Shown: positions 8,908 to 17,715 of the stretch, in pieces
Layout of the letters: each line of letters begins with the position of its first letter
Numbering within the stretch: position 1 is the first letter of the stretch
DNA from: DASUPK01 sp035265665
GTDB taxonomy: Bacteria; Actinomycetota; Thermoleophilia; Solirubrobacterales; 70-9
Direction of reading: 5' to 3'
Length of the DNA stretch: 64,000 nt
NCBI GenBank assembly: GCA_035265665.1
Contig: DATFOK010000005.1
Span: 15,230-79,229 of the forward strand
Translations under genes and position numbers: made by a program
Notes under the pieces: model-generated
The model's database searches: none
The model's input: the letters and a program-made list of their open reading frames with translations, nothing else
What the model was told of the DNA's origin: nothing

Positions 8908-10336
8908 CCAGGCGCTCCTCAGTCAACTCGCGGACCGCGTAGCTGGGACCCTCGCGAGTGTTGCCTGAGTCCTTGACCCCGCCGTAAGGCATCTGGTCGG
9001 TGCGGAAGGTCGGCACCTCGTTGATCAGGACGCCGCCGAATTCGAGCACCTCGCCGGCCCTCTTCGCGTTGCCGACATCCCGCGTGAAGACGCCGGCCTG
9101 GAGGCCGTAGCGGGAGTCGTTCGCCATTTCCAGAGCCTCGTCGAAGCTCTTGAAGGTGTGGATCGTGGCCACCGGCCCGAAGATCTCGTCCTTCCAGGTG
9201 TGGCACTCGCGAGGCTCGCCCTTGATCACCGTCGGGGCGATGCAGCGGTCCTCATCCACCAGCTCGCCGCCGGTGAGGATCTCGCCGTCCTTCGATGCGG
9301 CCTCGTCGATCCACTCCTTGACCCGGTCTCGGTCGTCCTGGGAGATGACCGGTCCGACATCGGTGTTCTCGTCCATCGGGTCACCGGTGACGAGCGACTC
9401 GACGTTCCTCACGAACCGCTCGGTGAACTGGTCGGCGATCGACTCGTGGACCAGGATGCGCTGTACCGAGATGCAGCTCTGGCCGGCATGCGAGTAGGCG
9501 TGGAGTTGCGCCTTGTCCGCGGCCGTCTCCCAGTCCCCGTCCTCATTGACGATCAGCGGCGCATTCGAGCCGAGTTCGAGATTGACCTTCTTGTGGGGGG
9601 CCTTCGAGCGAATGCTCCAGCCCACGGGAGCCGAGCCGGTGAAGGTGATCGCGCCGATCCGGTCGTCCTCGACGATCGCGTTGCCGACCTCGGAGCCCGA
9701 GCCGCAGACCACCTGCAGCCAGTTCTCGGGCAGACCGGCGTCGTAGTAGATCTCGGCCAGCTTGATCGCGGAGATCGGGGTCTGGCCGGCGGGCTTCAGC
9801 ACGATCGCGTTGCCGGCGGCGATCGCCGGGCCGAGCTTGTGGCCAACCAGGTTGAGCGGGAAGTTGAAGGGGCTGATCGCGCCGACCACGCCGAAGGGAA
9901 CGCGGATCACGATCCCAAACTTGCCCTCGCCGGCCGCCCCCGCCTCCATCGGGACCGTGTGCCCGGTCAGGGTGCGGGCGGCGACGGCCGAGAACTGCAT
10001 CGTCGAGACGCAGCGCTGTGCCTCGACGCGGGCGGTCTTCACGGGCTTGCCGGCCTCGGCGGCAATCGTCATCGTGAGGTCGTCCTCGCGCTCGCGGACC
10101 AGCTCGGCGGCGCGATCGAGGAAAGCGGCCCGCTCGTGTGCCGCGAAGCCACCGGCCTCGAAGGCGGCGCGGGCTGCCTCGACGGCCTTTCCCACGAGCG
10201 CCGCGTCGCCCTTGGGAACCCGCCCGATCACGGTCCCGTCATACGGCGCGCGAACCTCCGACCACTCGCCGGTCTCGATCCACTCGCCGGCGACGTAAAG
10301 CTGGTGATCCGTGGCCTGAATCGTCTCTGTCGCCAT
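8891..10336 (-). CDS. NAD(P)-dependent aldehyde dehydrogenase
   Basis: 481 residues from ATG 10336, preceded by a strong ribosome site AAGGAGAGG. Oxidises an aldehyde to its acid. Visible motifs are FNFPLNLVGHKLGPAIAAGNAIVLKPA (cofactor site), ITFTGSAPVGW, the catalytic Glu in LELGSNAPLIV, and the catalytic Cys in HAGQSCISVQRI. The QSCIS-VQRI version is typical of the lactaldehyde/glyceraldehyde-3-phosphate/succinate-semialdehyde-like branch rather than of betaine-aldehyde types. The exact substrate cannot be set. A longer frame exists upstream but shows no ALDH similarity. Confidence 0.93.
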   Translation of the reverse strand: MATETIQATDHQLYVAGEWIETGEWSEVRAPYDGTVIGRVPKGDAALVGKAVEAARAAFEAGGFAAHERAAFLDRAAELVREREDDLTMTIAAEAGKPVKTARVEAQRCVSTMQFSAVAARTLTGHTVPMEAGAAGEGKFGIVIRVPFGVVGAISPFNFPLNLVGHKLGPAIAAGNAIVLKPAGQTPISAIKLAEIYYDAGLPENWLQVVCGSGSEVGNAIVEDDRIGAITFTGSAPVGWSIRSKAPHKKVNLELGSNAPLIVNEDGDWETAADKAQLHAYSHAGQSCISVQRILVHESIADQFTERFVRNVESLVTGDPMDENTDVGPVISQDDRDRVKEWIDEAASKDGEILTGGELVDEDRCIAPTVIKGEPRECHTWKDEIFGPVATIHTFKSFDEALEMANDSRYGLQAGVFTRDVGNAKRAGEVLEFGGVLINEVPTFRTDQMPYGGVKDSGNTREGPSYAVRELTEERLVTFQG

Positions 10337-10413
10337 CAATCCTCTCCTTGGATCGCCTACCCACAGCCTAGCCATGCGCAACTTCCCGCCGCCTGACCCG
10401 TTATCCAGGGGCA

Positions 10414-11568
10414 ATGCTTCGGGGGACCCGGACGATCCTGCTAGCGGCGCTGCTCCTCGCTCTCGCCCTCCCGACCGAGGCCTCGGCAATGGTCAGCGGC
10501 GGCGCCGCGACCAAGGCCGCCAAGGCCCGGGCCTGGGTGGTGAAGGGGGCGGGATTCGGCCACGGCGTCGGCATGAGCCAGTACGGCGCCTACGGCTACG
10601 CCAAGCACGGGTTCGGCTACGGCGACATCCTCGCCCACTACTACACGGGGACCACGCTTGGATCTACCTCGGACCAGTCGGTTCGGGTGCTGCTCCGCGA
10701 CGGAGCTCGCAGCATCTTCTTCCGCGGCGCGGCGTCCGCCTGCGGCGCCGGCCTGAAGCCGGGCAAGGGCTACGTCGCCAAGCGAAAGGGCGCGGGCGTG
10801 GTCGTGCGCTCCAAGAAGGGACGGCGGATCGCCCGCTGCGGAGCGGCGATGACCGCCGCGGGCTCCCCGACCGTCACGGTCTCCGGCAAGGGCACCTACC
10901 GCGGCGCGCTCGAGGTGCGAGCGTCGGGAAGCGCGTTGCAGGCGATCAACGTCGTCCAGATCGAGGACTACGTCCGAGGCGTGATCTCGAAGGAGTCGCC
11001 GACGTCCTGGCCAATCGAGGCGCTCAAGGCGCAGGCGGTGGCCGCCCGGTCCTACGGCCTCTCCACTGGCGTCCGCGGCGGCACCTTCGACCTCTACGAC
11101 GACACCCGAAGCCAGGTCTACGCGGGTGTCGGGGCCGAGACCGCCAAGACGAACCAGGCCATCGACGCCACCCGCCTTCAGGTCGTGCTCTTCGGCGGAA
11201 AGATCGCCCAGACCTTCTTTTTCTCGACCTCCGGGGGCCACACCGAGAACAACGAGTTCTCCTCGCTCGGCTTCGGCCAGCCGGCGATCCCCTACCTGCG
11301 CGGTGTCGACGATCCCTACGAGGCCGAGGCCGGCTCCCCCTACGAGCGCTGGAAGCGGAAGTTCTCCCTCGGGAAGATGAACGCGGCGCTGCGCTCAATC
11401 GGGCTGCGCGGCAAGCTGAAGAACGTCGCCATCACCCAGCGCGGCACCTCGCCCCGGATCGTGCGCGCCAACCTGATCAGCACCGGCGGAACGACGACCG
11501 TGACCGGTCCGCAGCTGCGCGGCGCGCTCGGGCTGCCCGACACCTGGGCGTTCTTCAAGAAGAAGTAG
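10414..11568 (+). CDS. Secreted SpoIID/LytB-domain protein
   Basis: 384 residues with a signal peptide (MLRGTRTILLAALLLALALP, cut near ASA-MV). The SpoIID signature is clear: VQIEDYVRGVISKESPTSWPIEALKAQAVAARSYGL at about residues 182-217, with the catalytic-type Glu. SpoIID enzymes are lytic transglycosylases acting on denuded peptidoglycan; LytB is an amidase enhancer. The GHGVGMSQYGAYGYAKHGFGYGDILAHYYTGT block, which in classical SpoIID lies near the C-terminus, is here at the N-terminus (about 50-82). Probably acts outside the membrane in wall remodelling; sporulation is not implied. Confidence 0.87.
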   Translation: MLRGTRTILLAALLLALALPTEASAMVSGGAATKAAKARAWVVKGAGFGHGVGMSQYGAYGYAKHGFGYGDILAHYYTGTTLGSTSDQSVRVLLRDGARSIFFRGAASACGAGLKPGKGYVAKRKGAGVVVRSKKGRRIARCGAAMTAAGSPTVTVSGKGTYRGALEVRASGSALQAINVVQIEDYVRGVISKESPTSWPIEALKAQAVAARSYGLSTGVRGGTFDLYDDTRSQVYAGVGAETAKTNQAIDATRLQVVLFGGKIAQTFFFSTSGGHTENNEFSSLGFGQPAIPYLRGVDDPYEAEAGSPYERWKRKFSLGKMNAALRSIGLRGKLKNVAITQRGTSPRIVRANLISTGGTTTVTGPQLRGALGLPDTWAFFKKK

Positions 11569-12025
11569 TCACCGCGCTTCCGAAAACAGGGAGCCGTAGC
11601 CAACCACCACGCTCGGGTCTGCTCCGGCGGCTCGAAGTGCGGCCCACAGAAGGGCTTGATTGGCGCTCAGGATGGAGCGATCGAGTCCAGCCTCTAGCGG
11701 GGTGATCACGCCGACGGCTCCGAATCCATTGCCACCGATGACGACTGCCTCTGCGTCGTCGGGGCGGTTCGCGACAACCCAAGCGTGCAGCGCGTCGGGG
11801 GTGATCCGGCTCTGGTCGCTCGGAAGGTCGCATGGCCCGCTGATCAGGAGGTCGAAGCCACGCCGACTCGTAGTAGCGGCGCCCCATCTCGCTGAGCTGC
11901 TCGTCGAACCAGGGATGCGCCACCGTGCCTCCCAGCCGTCGCGGTTCCACGGCAGGCGCCGGGGCGACTCGAAGGCGATCAAGGTCTCGGTCGACTGAAG
12001 GGCCCACACGCCCTTCAGCCGCCAT
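11569..12025 (-). pseudogene. Frameshifted remnant of a maleate isomerase/Asp-Glu racemase-family gene
   Basis: Two reading frames each carry part of the same family. One frame gives VAHPWFDEQLSEMGRRYYES (about 11934-11878). The next frame continues with GFDLLISGPCDLPSDQSRITPDALHAWV and EAVVIGGNGFGAVGVITPLE, then LSANQALLWAALRAAG, the C-terminal pattern of maleate cis-trans isomerase / arylmalonate decarboxylase-type proteins. The switch lies near 11868-11878 and fits a one-base insertion (tcgGcg). The N-terminal third of the family is not visible, so the gene is also truncated. It could instead be a sequencing error in a short gene. Confidence 0.6.
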
Positions 12026-12047
12026 CAGGCAACCCTACTGCGCTCGC

Positions 12048-13040
12048 CTAGCCGTCGGGATAGGGCTGAACGGGGATGCCGTGGTCCGTGTCTCTGGTGC
12101 CGAACTCGTACGCCCCCGCCCCCTGAATCTTGAGTGTCTCGGCTGGGCGGCCGTCGCGCTCGACGTGCAGCTCCAGGTCGGAGATCGAGCAGTTGAGCGT
12201 GTTGTGCTCGGGACCGACCGGGTCGGCGTAGATCCACGCGACGAAGTCCTTGGCGGGCGCGCTGACGGTCCCGGCCACCTTCGTTCCCTTGCCCTTGAGC
12301 TCGAAGGAGGCACCGGTGGGCAACTCACGCACCTCGGTGCTGGGAACGTGCCCGAAGCCCCCGAGCCGGTGGGCCCGGCCGTCGAGCATCAGCATCGCAT
12401 TGCCGACCCAAGGGGTGGTCCGGCCTGCCACCTTGATCCGCCCTACCGCCATGTCGAAGTAGTCCTCGGGCGAGCGACCCTCGAAGCCCGAGCCCTGCAC
12501 CCAGACCCAGCGCTCGGCGTGCTCGGCGCCCCAGTTGTGGCCGATCATCCCGCGCCATCCATCGACCTCGATCCGCTCGCCGTCCAGCTCGAGGTGGCCG
12601 TTGAAGACCGCGTCCGGGTACGGGCTCAGGAACTTGGTCTTCGGGAGCGCGGCGCGGTAGAGGAAGTCGCGCGGCAGGTGATGGAAGGGCTCGTGGCTGT
12701 CCGAAAAGTTCAGGTCCCAGCGGGCATCGAGCACGTCCGTGCCGACGCGACCGGTGGCGCGGCCATCGGTCAGCATCGCGTCGGCGACGCTGATGTAGGT
12801 GTCCGGCCCCGTCGCGAGCTCGTCTGCCCCGAACTGCCGCTTGGTCGCGCGCGGCCCGGAGGCGTCCGAATCGAAGAGAACGAACCAGAGCGCGCAGGTG
12901 GGCTGTTCGCCGGGGCGCTTGTGGACGGTGTGCCGGATCCAGGCACCGCGGCCGCCGCCGGGCTGGTTGAGCTTCAGATAGAAGCTCTCATAGTGCCCTG
13001 CCTTCTCCCGCAGGTCGGGGAATCGCGCCTGGGTGCGCAC
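12048..13040 (-). CDS. Lipocalin-like (AttH/CrtC-type) protein
   Basis: 330 residues, beta-strand-rich and without a signal peptide. Features such as ESFYLKLNQPGGGRGAWIRHTVHKRPG near the N-terminus, GWRGMIGHNWGAEHAERWVWVQG in the middle and the closing ISDLELHVERDGRP recall the two-barrel AttH / hydroxyneurosporene synthase / tocopherol-cyclase-like group, where G-H-N-W-G is frequent. That group binds or hydrates hydrophobic ligands, but no function can be assigned. It runs in the same direction as the deaminase gene, 20 bases downstream of it. Confidence 0.55.
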   Translation of the reverse strand: MRTQARFPDLREKAGHYESFYLKLNQPGGGRGAWIRHTVHKRPGEQPTCALWFVLFDSDASGPRATKRQFGADELATGPDTYISVADAMLTDGRATGRVGTDVLDARWDLNFSDSHEPFHHLPRDFLYRAALPKTKFLSPYPDAVFNGHLELDGERIEVDGWRGMIGHNWGAEHAERWVWVQGSGFEGRSPEDYFDMAVGRIKVAGRTTPWVGNAMLMLDGRAHRLGGFGHVPSTEVRELPTGASFELKGKGTKVAGTVSAPAKDFVAWIYADPVGPEHNTLNCSISDLELHVERDGRPAETLKIQGAGAYEFGTRDTDHGIPVQPYPDG

Positions 13041-13060
13041 GGGCGGGACGCTATCGCTCG

Positions 13061-14308
13061 TCAGGAGGTGAGGCGCGCCGCTCGCGCGCGAACCTCGGCG
13101 ACCAGCTCATCGGCGCTCGGCACGACTCGATCGCGCATCAGGACGCGCCCGGCGACCACCGTCGTGTCGACCACCGAGCCGCCCGCCGCGTAGACCAGAT
13201 CGGCTTCGAGGTCGCCGGCCGAGAGCTCCGGGTCCGAGCCGCGGAGCAGTAGGAAGTCAGCCGGTTGCCCGGGCTCGAGCGGCGTGCCGCCCAGCGCCTC
13301 TGATCGCTGGCCGCGCGCGATCGCGAGAGCCTCGCCGGCGGGCAGCGTCGCCGAGTCCCCGCTCGCGTGCTTCTGCGCCAGGGAGAAGAGCTTCACCTCC
13401 TCGAAGGAATCGAGGTTCGAGTTGGAGGAGACACCATCGGTGCCGAGGCCGATGGCGACGCCGGCTTCGGCCGCCCGCGGATACGGAAACACGCCCCCGA
13501 CGGCGAGCTTCATGTTGGCGGCCGGGTTCGTCACGACCGTAGCCCCGCGTTCCGCGATCAACCCGAGGTCCGCGTCGTCGAGCCAAACCCCATGGGCGAG
13601 CAGCGTTCGCGGTCCGAGGAAGCCCAGCTCGTCCAGGTATGCAGCCGGACGCTTGCCGTGCGCCTCGATGCAGTCGTTCACCTCCTCCTCGGTCTCGGAG
13701 AGGTGGATCTGCAGGCTGATCTCCCGCTCGGATCCGACCTCCGCGATCCAGGCGAGCGACTCCGAGCTGACCGTGTAGATCGCGTGCGGGCCGAGGCTGG
13801 GCGAGACGCGGGCGCTCAGTTCGGCGAGCCGGTCGAGCGACTGGAGCAGCTCGCCGCGCATCGACTCGCCCTTGGCGGGGTCGAGCCCATCGATCATCAC
13901 GCTGGAGATCGCGGCGCGCAGCCCGGCGTCGACCACCGCGCGCGCGGCCTCGCCCCCATGCCAGTACATGTCGAAGAAGCGGGCGGTCCCGGAGCGGATC
14001 ATCTCCAGGCAGGCGAGCCGCGTCCCCCAGTAGACGTCGTCCGCATGCAGCTTCTCCTCGGCCGGCCAGATCTTGGTCCGGAGCCACTCCATCAGCGGCA
14101 TGTCGTCGCCGAACCCCCGGAAGAGGGTCATCGCGGCGTGAGTGTGGCCGTTCACCATCGGCGGGCTGAGCAGGAGACCGCCCGCGTCGATCACCTCGTC
14201 GCCGGCCTTCGGCTGCACGCCGGGGCCGAGCTCCGCGATCACGCCGTCCTCCACGCGCAGGCCCACCTCCTCGCCGTCCAGCAGGGCACCGGCGACCGCG
14301 AGGCTCAC
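13061..14308 (-). CDS. mtaD: 5'-methylthioadenosine / S-adenosylhomocysteine deaminase
   Basis: 415-residue amidohydrolase. Metal-binding sites seen are NGHTHAAMTLFRGF (HxH), the QIHLSETEEE His, LLAHGVWLD His and GLGTDGVSSNSNLD (catalytic Asp). The MPLMEWLRTKIWPAEEKL stretch is typical of the MtaD/TrzN group that deaminates methylthioadenosine or S-adenosylhomocysteine at N6. It overlaps by 4 bases the upstream nucleoside phosphorylase gene, which argues for methylthioadenosine as the natural substrate and methylthioinosine as product. Related guanine or chlorohydrolase functions are less likely. Confidence 0.85.
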   Translation of the reverse strand: MSLAVAGALLDGEEVGLRVEDGVIAELGPGVQPKAGDEVIDAGGLLLSPPMVNGHTHAAMTLFRGFGDDMPLMEWLRTKIWPAEEKLHADDVYWGTRLACLEMIRSGTARFFDMYWHGGEAARAVVDAGLRAAISSVMIDGLDPAKGESMRGELLQSLDRLAELSARVSPSLGPHAIYTVSSESLAWIAEVGSEREISLQIHLSETEEEVNDCIEAHGKRPAAYLDELGFLGPRTLLAHGVWLDDADLGLIAERGATVVTNPAANMKLAVGGVFPYPRAAEAGVAIGLGTDGVSSNSNLDSFEEVKLFSLAQKHASGDSATLPAGEALAIARGQRSEALGGTPLEPGQPADFLLLRGSDPELSAGDLEADLVYAAGGSVVDTTVVAGRVLMRDRVVPSADELVAEVRARAARLTS

Positions 14309-15048
14309 CTTGCTGCTCCCGTGGCGAGCGCCGGCAGGACTGAGTCGAGCGCCGCCTTCAGCGCTTCCGCCGTCTCGTCTCGGCCCCGCTGGTACTCCTC
14401 GACGGTGAGCGGCTCGTCAGAGATCCCGTTGGCGAGGTTGTCCACCGAACACACCGCGGCGTAGGCCAAGCCCACTTCCTTGGCAAGCACAGTCTCGGCC
14501 GCCAGCGTCATGCCGACGACATCGGCAACCCGCGCGAGCGCCCTCACCTCCGCCGGCGTCTCGAACCGCGGCCCGATCGTCTGCGCGTAGACGCCGCCGT
14601 CGATCAGCTGGGTCTGGCTGCGGTACGCCCATTCATCCAGGACGACCTGGCGCCACTCGGGATCGAACCCTGGGATCGAATGTCCGCGGGGGTCGGAAAA
14701 GAAGCTCGGCGCGGTCTCCGGCGCGTAGAAGTCGTCGGGGCAGACGAATGACCCGACCTTCAGATCCACCCGTAGGCTCCCGGCCGAGCCGAGGGCGAGA
14801 GCGCGGCCGCAGCCAAGCCCGCAGAGCGCGCGGATGTTGGCCCGGTGATCGACCAAGTGGGCCGGGACAGTGCGATCGAACCCATGCCGCGGCAGCCCGA
14901 CAATCTCTCCGGCGTCGATCGCCTCGACGGGCCGCTCGCCGCCGGCCTCGACCTCGACCCTCTCGCCCTCAACCGGGTGCGCGCCCTCGGGAAGGCTGTA
15001 GCCGTAGATCACGGCGAGGCGGTCGCCGGTCGGCCGGGGCGCGCTCAT
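14305..15048 (-). CDS. Purine nucleoside phosphorylase, probably methylthioinosine/methylthioadenosine phosphorylase
   Basis: 247 residues of the PNP/MTAP family. Visible are VDHRANIRALCGLGCGRALALGSAGSLR (phosphate- and base-binding region), DDFYAPETAPSFF, GGVYAQTIGPRFETPAEVRAL and VVGMTLAAETVLAKEVGLAYAAVCSVDNLANG, with the acidic residue of the base site. The enzyme cleaves a 5'-methylthio nucleoside with phosphate to give the base and methylthioribose-1-phosphate. Being translationally coupled to a deaminase suggests methylthioinosine as substrate, as known for the separate Pseudomonas enzymes. Plain MTA phosphorylase or inosine/guanosine phosphorylase are alternatives. Confidence 0.8.
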   Translation of the reverse strand: MSAPRPTGDRLAVIYGYSLPEGAHPVEGERVEVEAGGERPVEAIDAGEIVGLPRHGFDRTVPAHLVDHRANIRALCGLGCGRALALGSAGSLRVDLKVGSFVCPDDFYAPETAPSFFSDPRGHSIPGFDPEWRQVVLDEWAYRSQTQLIDGGVYAQTIGPRFETPAEVRALARVADVVGMTLAAETVLAKEVGLAYAAVCSVDNLANGISDEPLTVEEYQRGRDETAEALKAALDSVLPALATGAAR

Positions 15049-15075
15049 CGCCGCGACTCTAGTGAGAGCCGGTGC

Positions 15076-16149
15076 TCAGGTCCTGATGTGGACCACCTCG
15101 CCGTCCTGCACGACGTAATTGCGGCCCTCGATCCGCAGCGTGCCGCGATCGCGGGCGGGGGCGAAGCCGCCGGCGTCGACCAGTTCGTCCCAGGCGATCA
15201 CCTCGGCGCGGACGAAGGCCCGCTGGATGTCACCATGAACCTGGCCGGCTGCGTCGTAGGCGGTCCCGCCCCGCCGCAGGGTCCGCGCCATCGCCTCCTT
15301 GCCGGCATCCGCGGTGAAGAAGGTGATCAGGTCGAGCAGCTCGAACGCGGCGCGGATCAGTCGCTCGAGGCCGGAGCGCTCGACGCCCAGCTCGTGGCGC
15401 ATCTCCTCCGCCTCGTCCGGGTCGAGCTCGCGCAGTTCCGCCTCGACGCGGGCCGAGATGACCACCACCTTCGCCCGCATCTCCTCCGCGTGGGCGACGA
15501 GCTCGGGCGGGGCCGCGGTGACGCCCTCGTCGACGTTGACAACGTAGAGCACCGGCTTGGCCGTCAGCGGCGAGAGCTTGCGGAGCGCGTCGGGGGCCGC
15601 CTCCGGCACCAGCACCTCGCGAGCGGGGCGCCCGGCGGAGAGCGCTTCGACGACCGCCTCGAGCCACTCCCGCTCTGCGATCGCCTCCTTCTCGCCCGAG
15701 CGCGCCTGCCTGGTCACTCGCTCGAGGCGACGCTCGGCCGACTCGAGGTCCGCGGCGAGCAGCTCGGTCTCGATCAGCTCGGCGTCGGCGACCGGGTCGA
15801 TCCGGCCCTCGGGATGCGCGACGGAGCCGGCGCCGTGCGCCCGGATCACGTGGCAGATCGCGTCCGTCTCGCGGATCGAGCCGAGGAAGCGGTTGCCGAG
15901 CCCCTCTCCCTGTGAGGCGCCCTTGACCAAGCCCGCGATGTCGTGGAACTCGATCGTCTCGTGCACCACCTCCGAGGAGCCGAGCGTCTCGGCGACCCTC
16001 TCGATCCGTTCGTCGGGGACGCCGACGACGGCGACGTTCGGATCGACGGTGGTGAAGGGGTAGTCCCCGATCTCCGCTCCGGCAGCGGTGAGCGCGTTGA
16101 AGAGGGTCGACTTGCCCGCGTTGGGCATGCCGACGATCCCGATCTTCAT
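15076..16149 (-). CDS. ychF: YchF/Obg-like ATPase
   Basis: 357 residues, near the usual 363. P-loop GMPNAGKST lies at residues 7-15, the switch region at FHDIAGLVKGASQGEGLGNRFL, and the base-recognition motif is NVDE rather than NKxD, the hallmark of YchF's preference for ATP. A central coiled-coil arm (about 130-160) and a C-terminal TGS domain (about 270-357) are present. YchF binds ribosomes and modulates translation and oxidative-stress responses. It stands alone between the phosphorylase gene and the PAP2 gene, all on the minus strand. Confidence 0.95.
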   Translation of the reverse strand: MKIGIVGMPNAGKSTLFNALTAAGAEIGDYPFTTVDPNVAVVGVPDERIERVAETLGSSEVVHETIEFHDIAGLVKGASQGEGLGNRFLGSIRETDAICHVIRAHGAGSVAHPEGRIDPVADAELIETELLAADLESAERRLERVTRQARSGEKEAIAEREWLEAVVEALSAGRPAREVLVPEAAPDALRKLSPLTAKPVLYVVNVDEGVTAAPPELVAHAEEMRAKVVVISARVEAELRELDPDEAEEMRHELGVERSGLERLIRAAFELLDLITFFTADAGKEAMARTLRRGGTAYDAAGQVHGDIQRAFVRAEVIAWDELVDAGGFAPARDRGTLRIEGRNYVVQDGEVVHIRT

Positions 16150-16163
16150 CGGCGACCTTCCAC

Positions 16164-16655
16164 CTAGAGGGGTGCGATCAGGCCCAGCCCGATGCCCAAG
16201 ACCGCGCCCCCGAGCACGTCGGACGGATAGTGCATGCCGAGGTAGGGGCGGCAGGCGGCGATAGCGGCAGCGAGGAGGAAGAGGACCGCCGCCTCCGGGG
16301 CGATCCGGGTCATCGCGGTCGCGCAGGCGAAGGACGAGGTTGCGTGGGCTGAGGGGAAGCTCAGCGAGCTGGGAGCACCGCCGAGCGGCGGGAGCCCCTC
16401 GAGCACCGGGCGGGGCCGCCTGACGATCACCTTGACGAGGAAGTTGAGACCAATCGCGACCGGGCCGAGGATCCCGGCCACGACCCAGTTCTCGCCGTTG
16501 TCCGGGTCAGCGAAGGCGAGGACGATCCCGATCACGAGCCAGACGGCGCCATACTCCCCGATCCGCCCCAGCCACTTCCCGGCCGTCTCCGCCGCGGGTG
16601 CGTGCAGGCGAGTCCGCATCGCGTAGAGCACGCGGCTGTCGAGGGCCCGGAGCAC
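16164..16655 (-). CDS. PAP2-family membrane phosphatase
   Basis: 163 residues from GTG 16655 (ATG 16619 is also possible). The three phosphatase motifs are visible: KVIVRRPRP, FPSAHATSS and CRPYLGMHYPSD, the last with the catalytic His and Asp; the usual S-R begins C-R here. Several membrane helices surround them. It probably dephosphorylates a lipid phosphate such as undecaprenyl pyrophosphate or phosphatidic acid on the outer face of the membrane. It is divergent from the BtrH-like gene, with start codons only about 27 bases apart. Confidence 0.85.
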   Translation of the reverse strand: MLRALDSRVLYAMRTRLHAPAAETAGKWLGRIGEYGAVWLVIGIVLAFADPDNGENWVVAGILGPVAIGLNFLVKVIVRRPRPVLEGLPPLGGAPSSLSFPSAHATSSFACATAMTRIAPEAAVLFLLAAAIAACRPYLGMHYPSDVLGGAVLGIGLGLIAPL

Positions 16656-16682
16656 CGGCGCAGAATACGGTTCAATCGTCTG

Positions 16683-17672
16683 GTGGCCGAGACCGCGAAC
16701 AGGGTGATGGTGCCCGGCTACCGGCATGTGCCGGGCAACCACTGCGGCTCGACGGCGCTGCGCAACCTGCTCGGGTTCCACGGGGTCGAGATCTCCGAGG
16801 AGATGGCGTTCGGGCTCGGGGCGGGCGCCTGCTTCTACTACGTAGTGCTCGACGAGCACTCTCCCACCCGCTTCACGAACGGCCGGGCCGCCAGGCTGGA
16901 GGAGAACTTCCTGGAGCTGACCGGAGCGCCACTTCGGCTTCGCACCGACGCCGACCCCGACGCCTCCTGGGAGCTGGCGAAGGAGGCTGTCGATGCGGGC
17001 CGACCGGTGCTGATACTCACCGACCTCTACTACCTCGACCACTACGGCCGCTCCGCTCACTTCCCGGGTCACGCCGTGGTGCTGGCCGGCTACGACGAGG
17101 AGCTCGCCTGGGTCTCCGACACCGCCTTCGAGGATCTGCAGACCACCTCGCTGGAGGGTCTCCGCGAGGCCCGGCACGCGCAGCAGCCGATCTTCCCGCT
17201 CGAGGGCCACGCCATCGACGTGCCGGCGGGCACGGAGATCGATCGAGACGACCTCCTCGCCCACGCGCCGAAGGCGATCGAGCGGGCGGCCGGGCAGATG
17301 CTCGAGCCCCCGCTCGGCGAGTACGAGGGGCTGCCGGCGCTGCGGCGCTTCGCCGCCGAGGTGGGCGACTGGCCTGAGACGGCGAACGACTGGCGGTGGT
17401 GCGCCCGCTTCCTCTACCAGGTGATCGAGCGCCGAGGAACCGGCGGCGGCAACTTCCGCAAGATGTACTCGCGCTTCCTGGAGGAGGCCGGCTATGCGGA
17501 GTCGGCGATCGCCGCCGAGGGGGCCGAGGACTGGACCCGGCTGGCGCTGGCGGCCCGGACCGCGAGCGAGCCAGATGAGGCGGACCCCGGCCACTGGAAG
17601 GCGATGAGCGCAGAGGCCAAGCGGGTGCTCGACGCCGAGGAGCGGCTCTGGGCGGCCCTCGCCGACCGCTAG
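16683..17672 (+). CDS. BtrH-N-terminal / DUF4872-type protein
   Basis: About 329 residues. HVPGNHCGSTALRNLL with a likely catalytic Cys, then FGLGAGACFYYV and FPGHAVVLAGYDEELAWVSDTAFE with a His, match the BtrH N-terminal papain-like fold. The second half matches the helical DUF4872 region. BtrH transfers a gamma-glutamyl-aminohydroxybutyryl group in butirosin synthesis, but no antibiotic genes surround this copy, so an acyl-transfer or amide-cleaving role is all that can be inferred. Start taken as GTG 16683; ATG 16707 is close. Confidence 0.7.
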   Translation: MAETANRVMVPGYRHVPGNHCGSTALRNLLGFHGVEISEEMAFGLGAGACFYYVVLDEHSPTRFTNGRAARLEENFLELTGAPLRLRTDADPDASWELAKEAVDAGRPVLILTDLYYLDHYGRSAHFPGHAVVLAGYDEELAWVSDTAFEDLQTTSLEGLREARHAQQPIFPLEGHAIDVPAGTEIDRDDLLAHAPKAIERAAGQMLEPPLGEYEGLPALRRFAAEVGDWPETANDWRWCARFLYQVIERRGTGGGNFRKMYSRFLEEAGYAESAIAAEGAEDWTRLALAARTASEPDEADPGHWKAMSAEAKRVLDAEERLWAALADR

Positions 17673-17715
17673 CCGATCCACTCCCGCGCGCGGCTCCCGC
17701 GCGCAACCATCGCGC

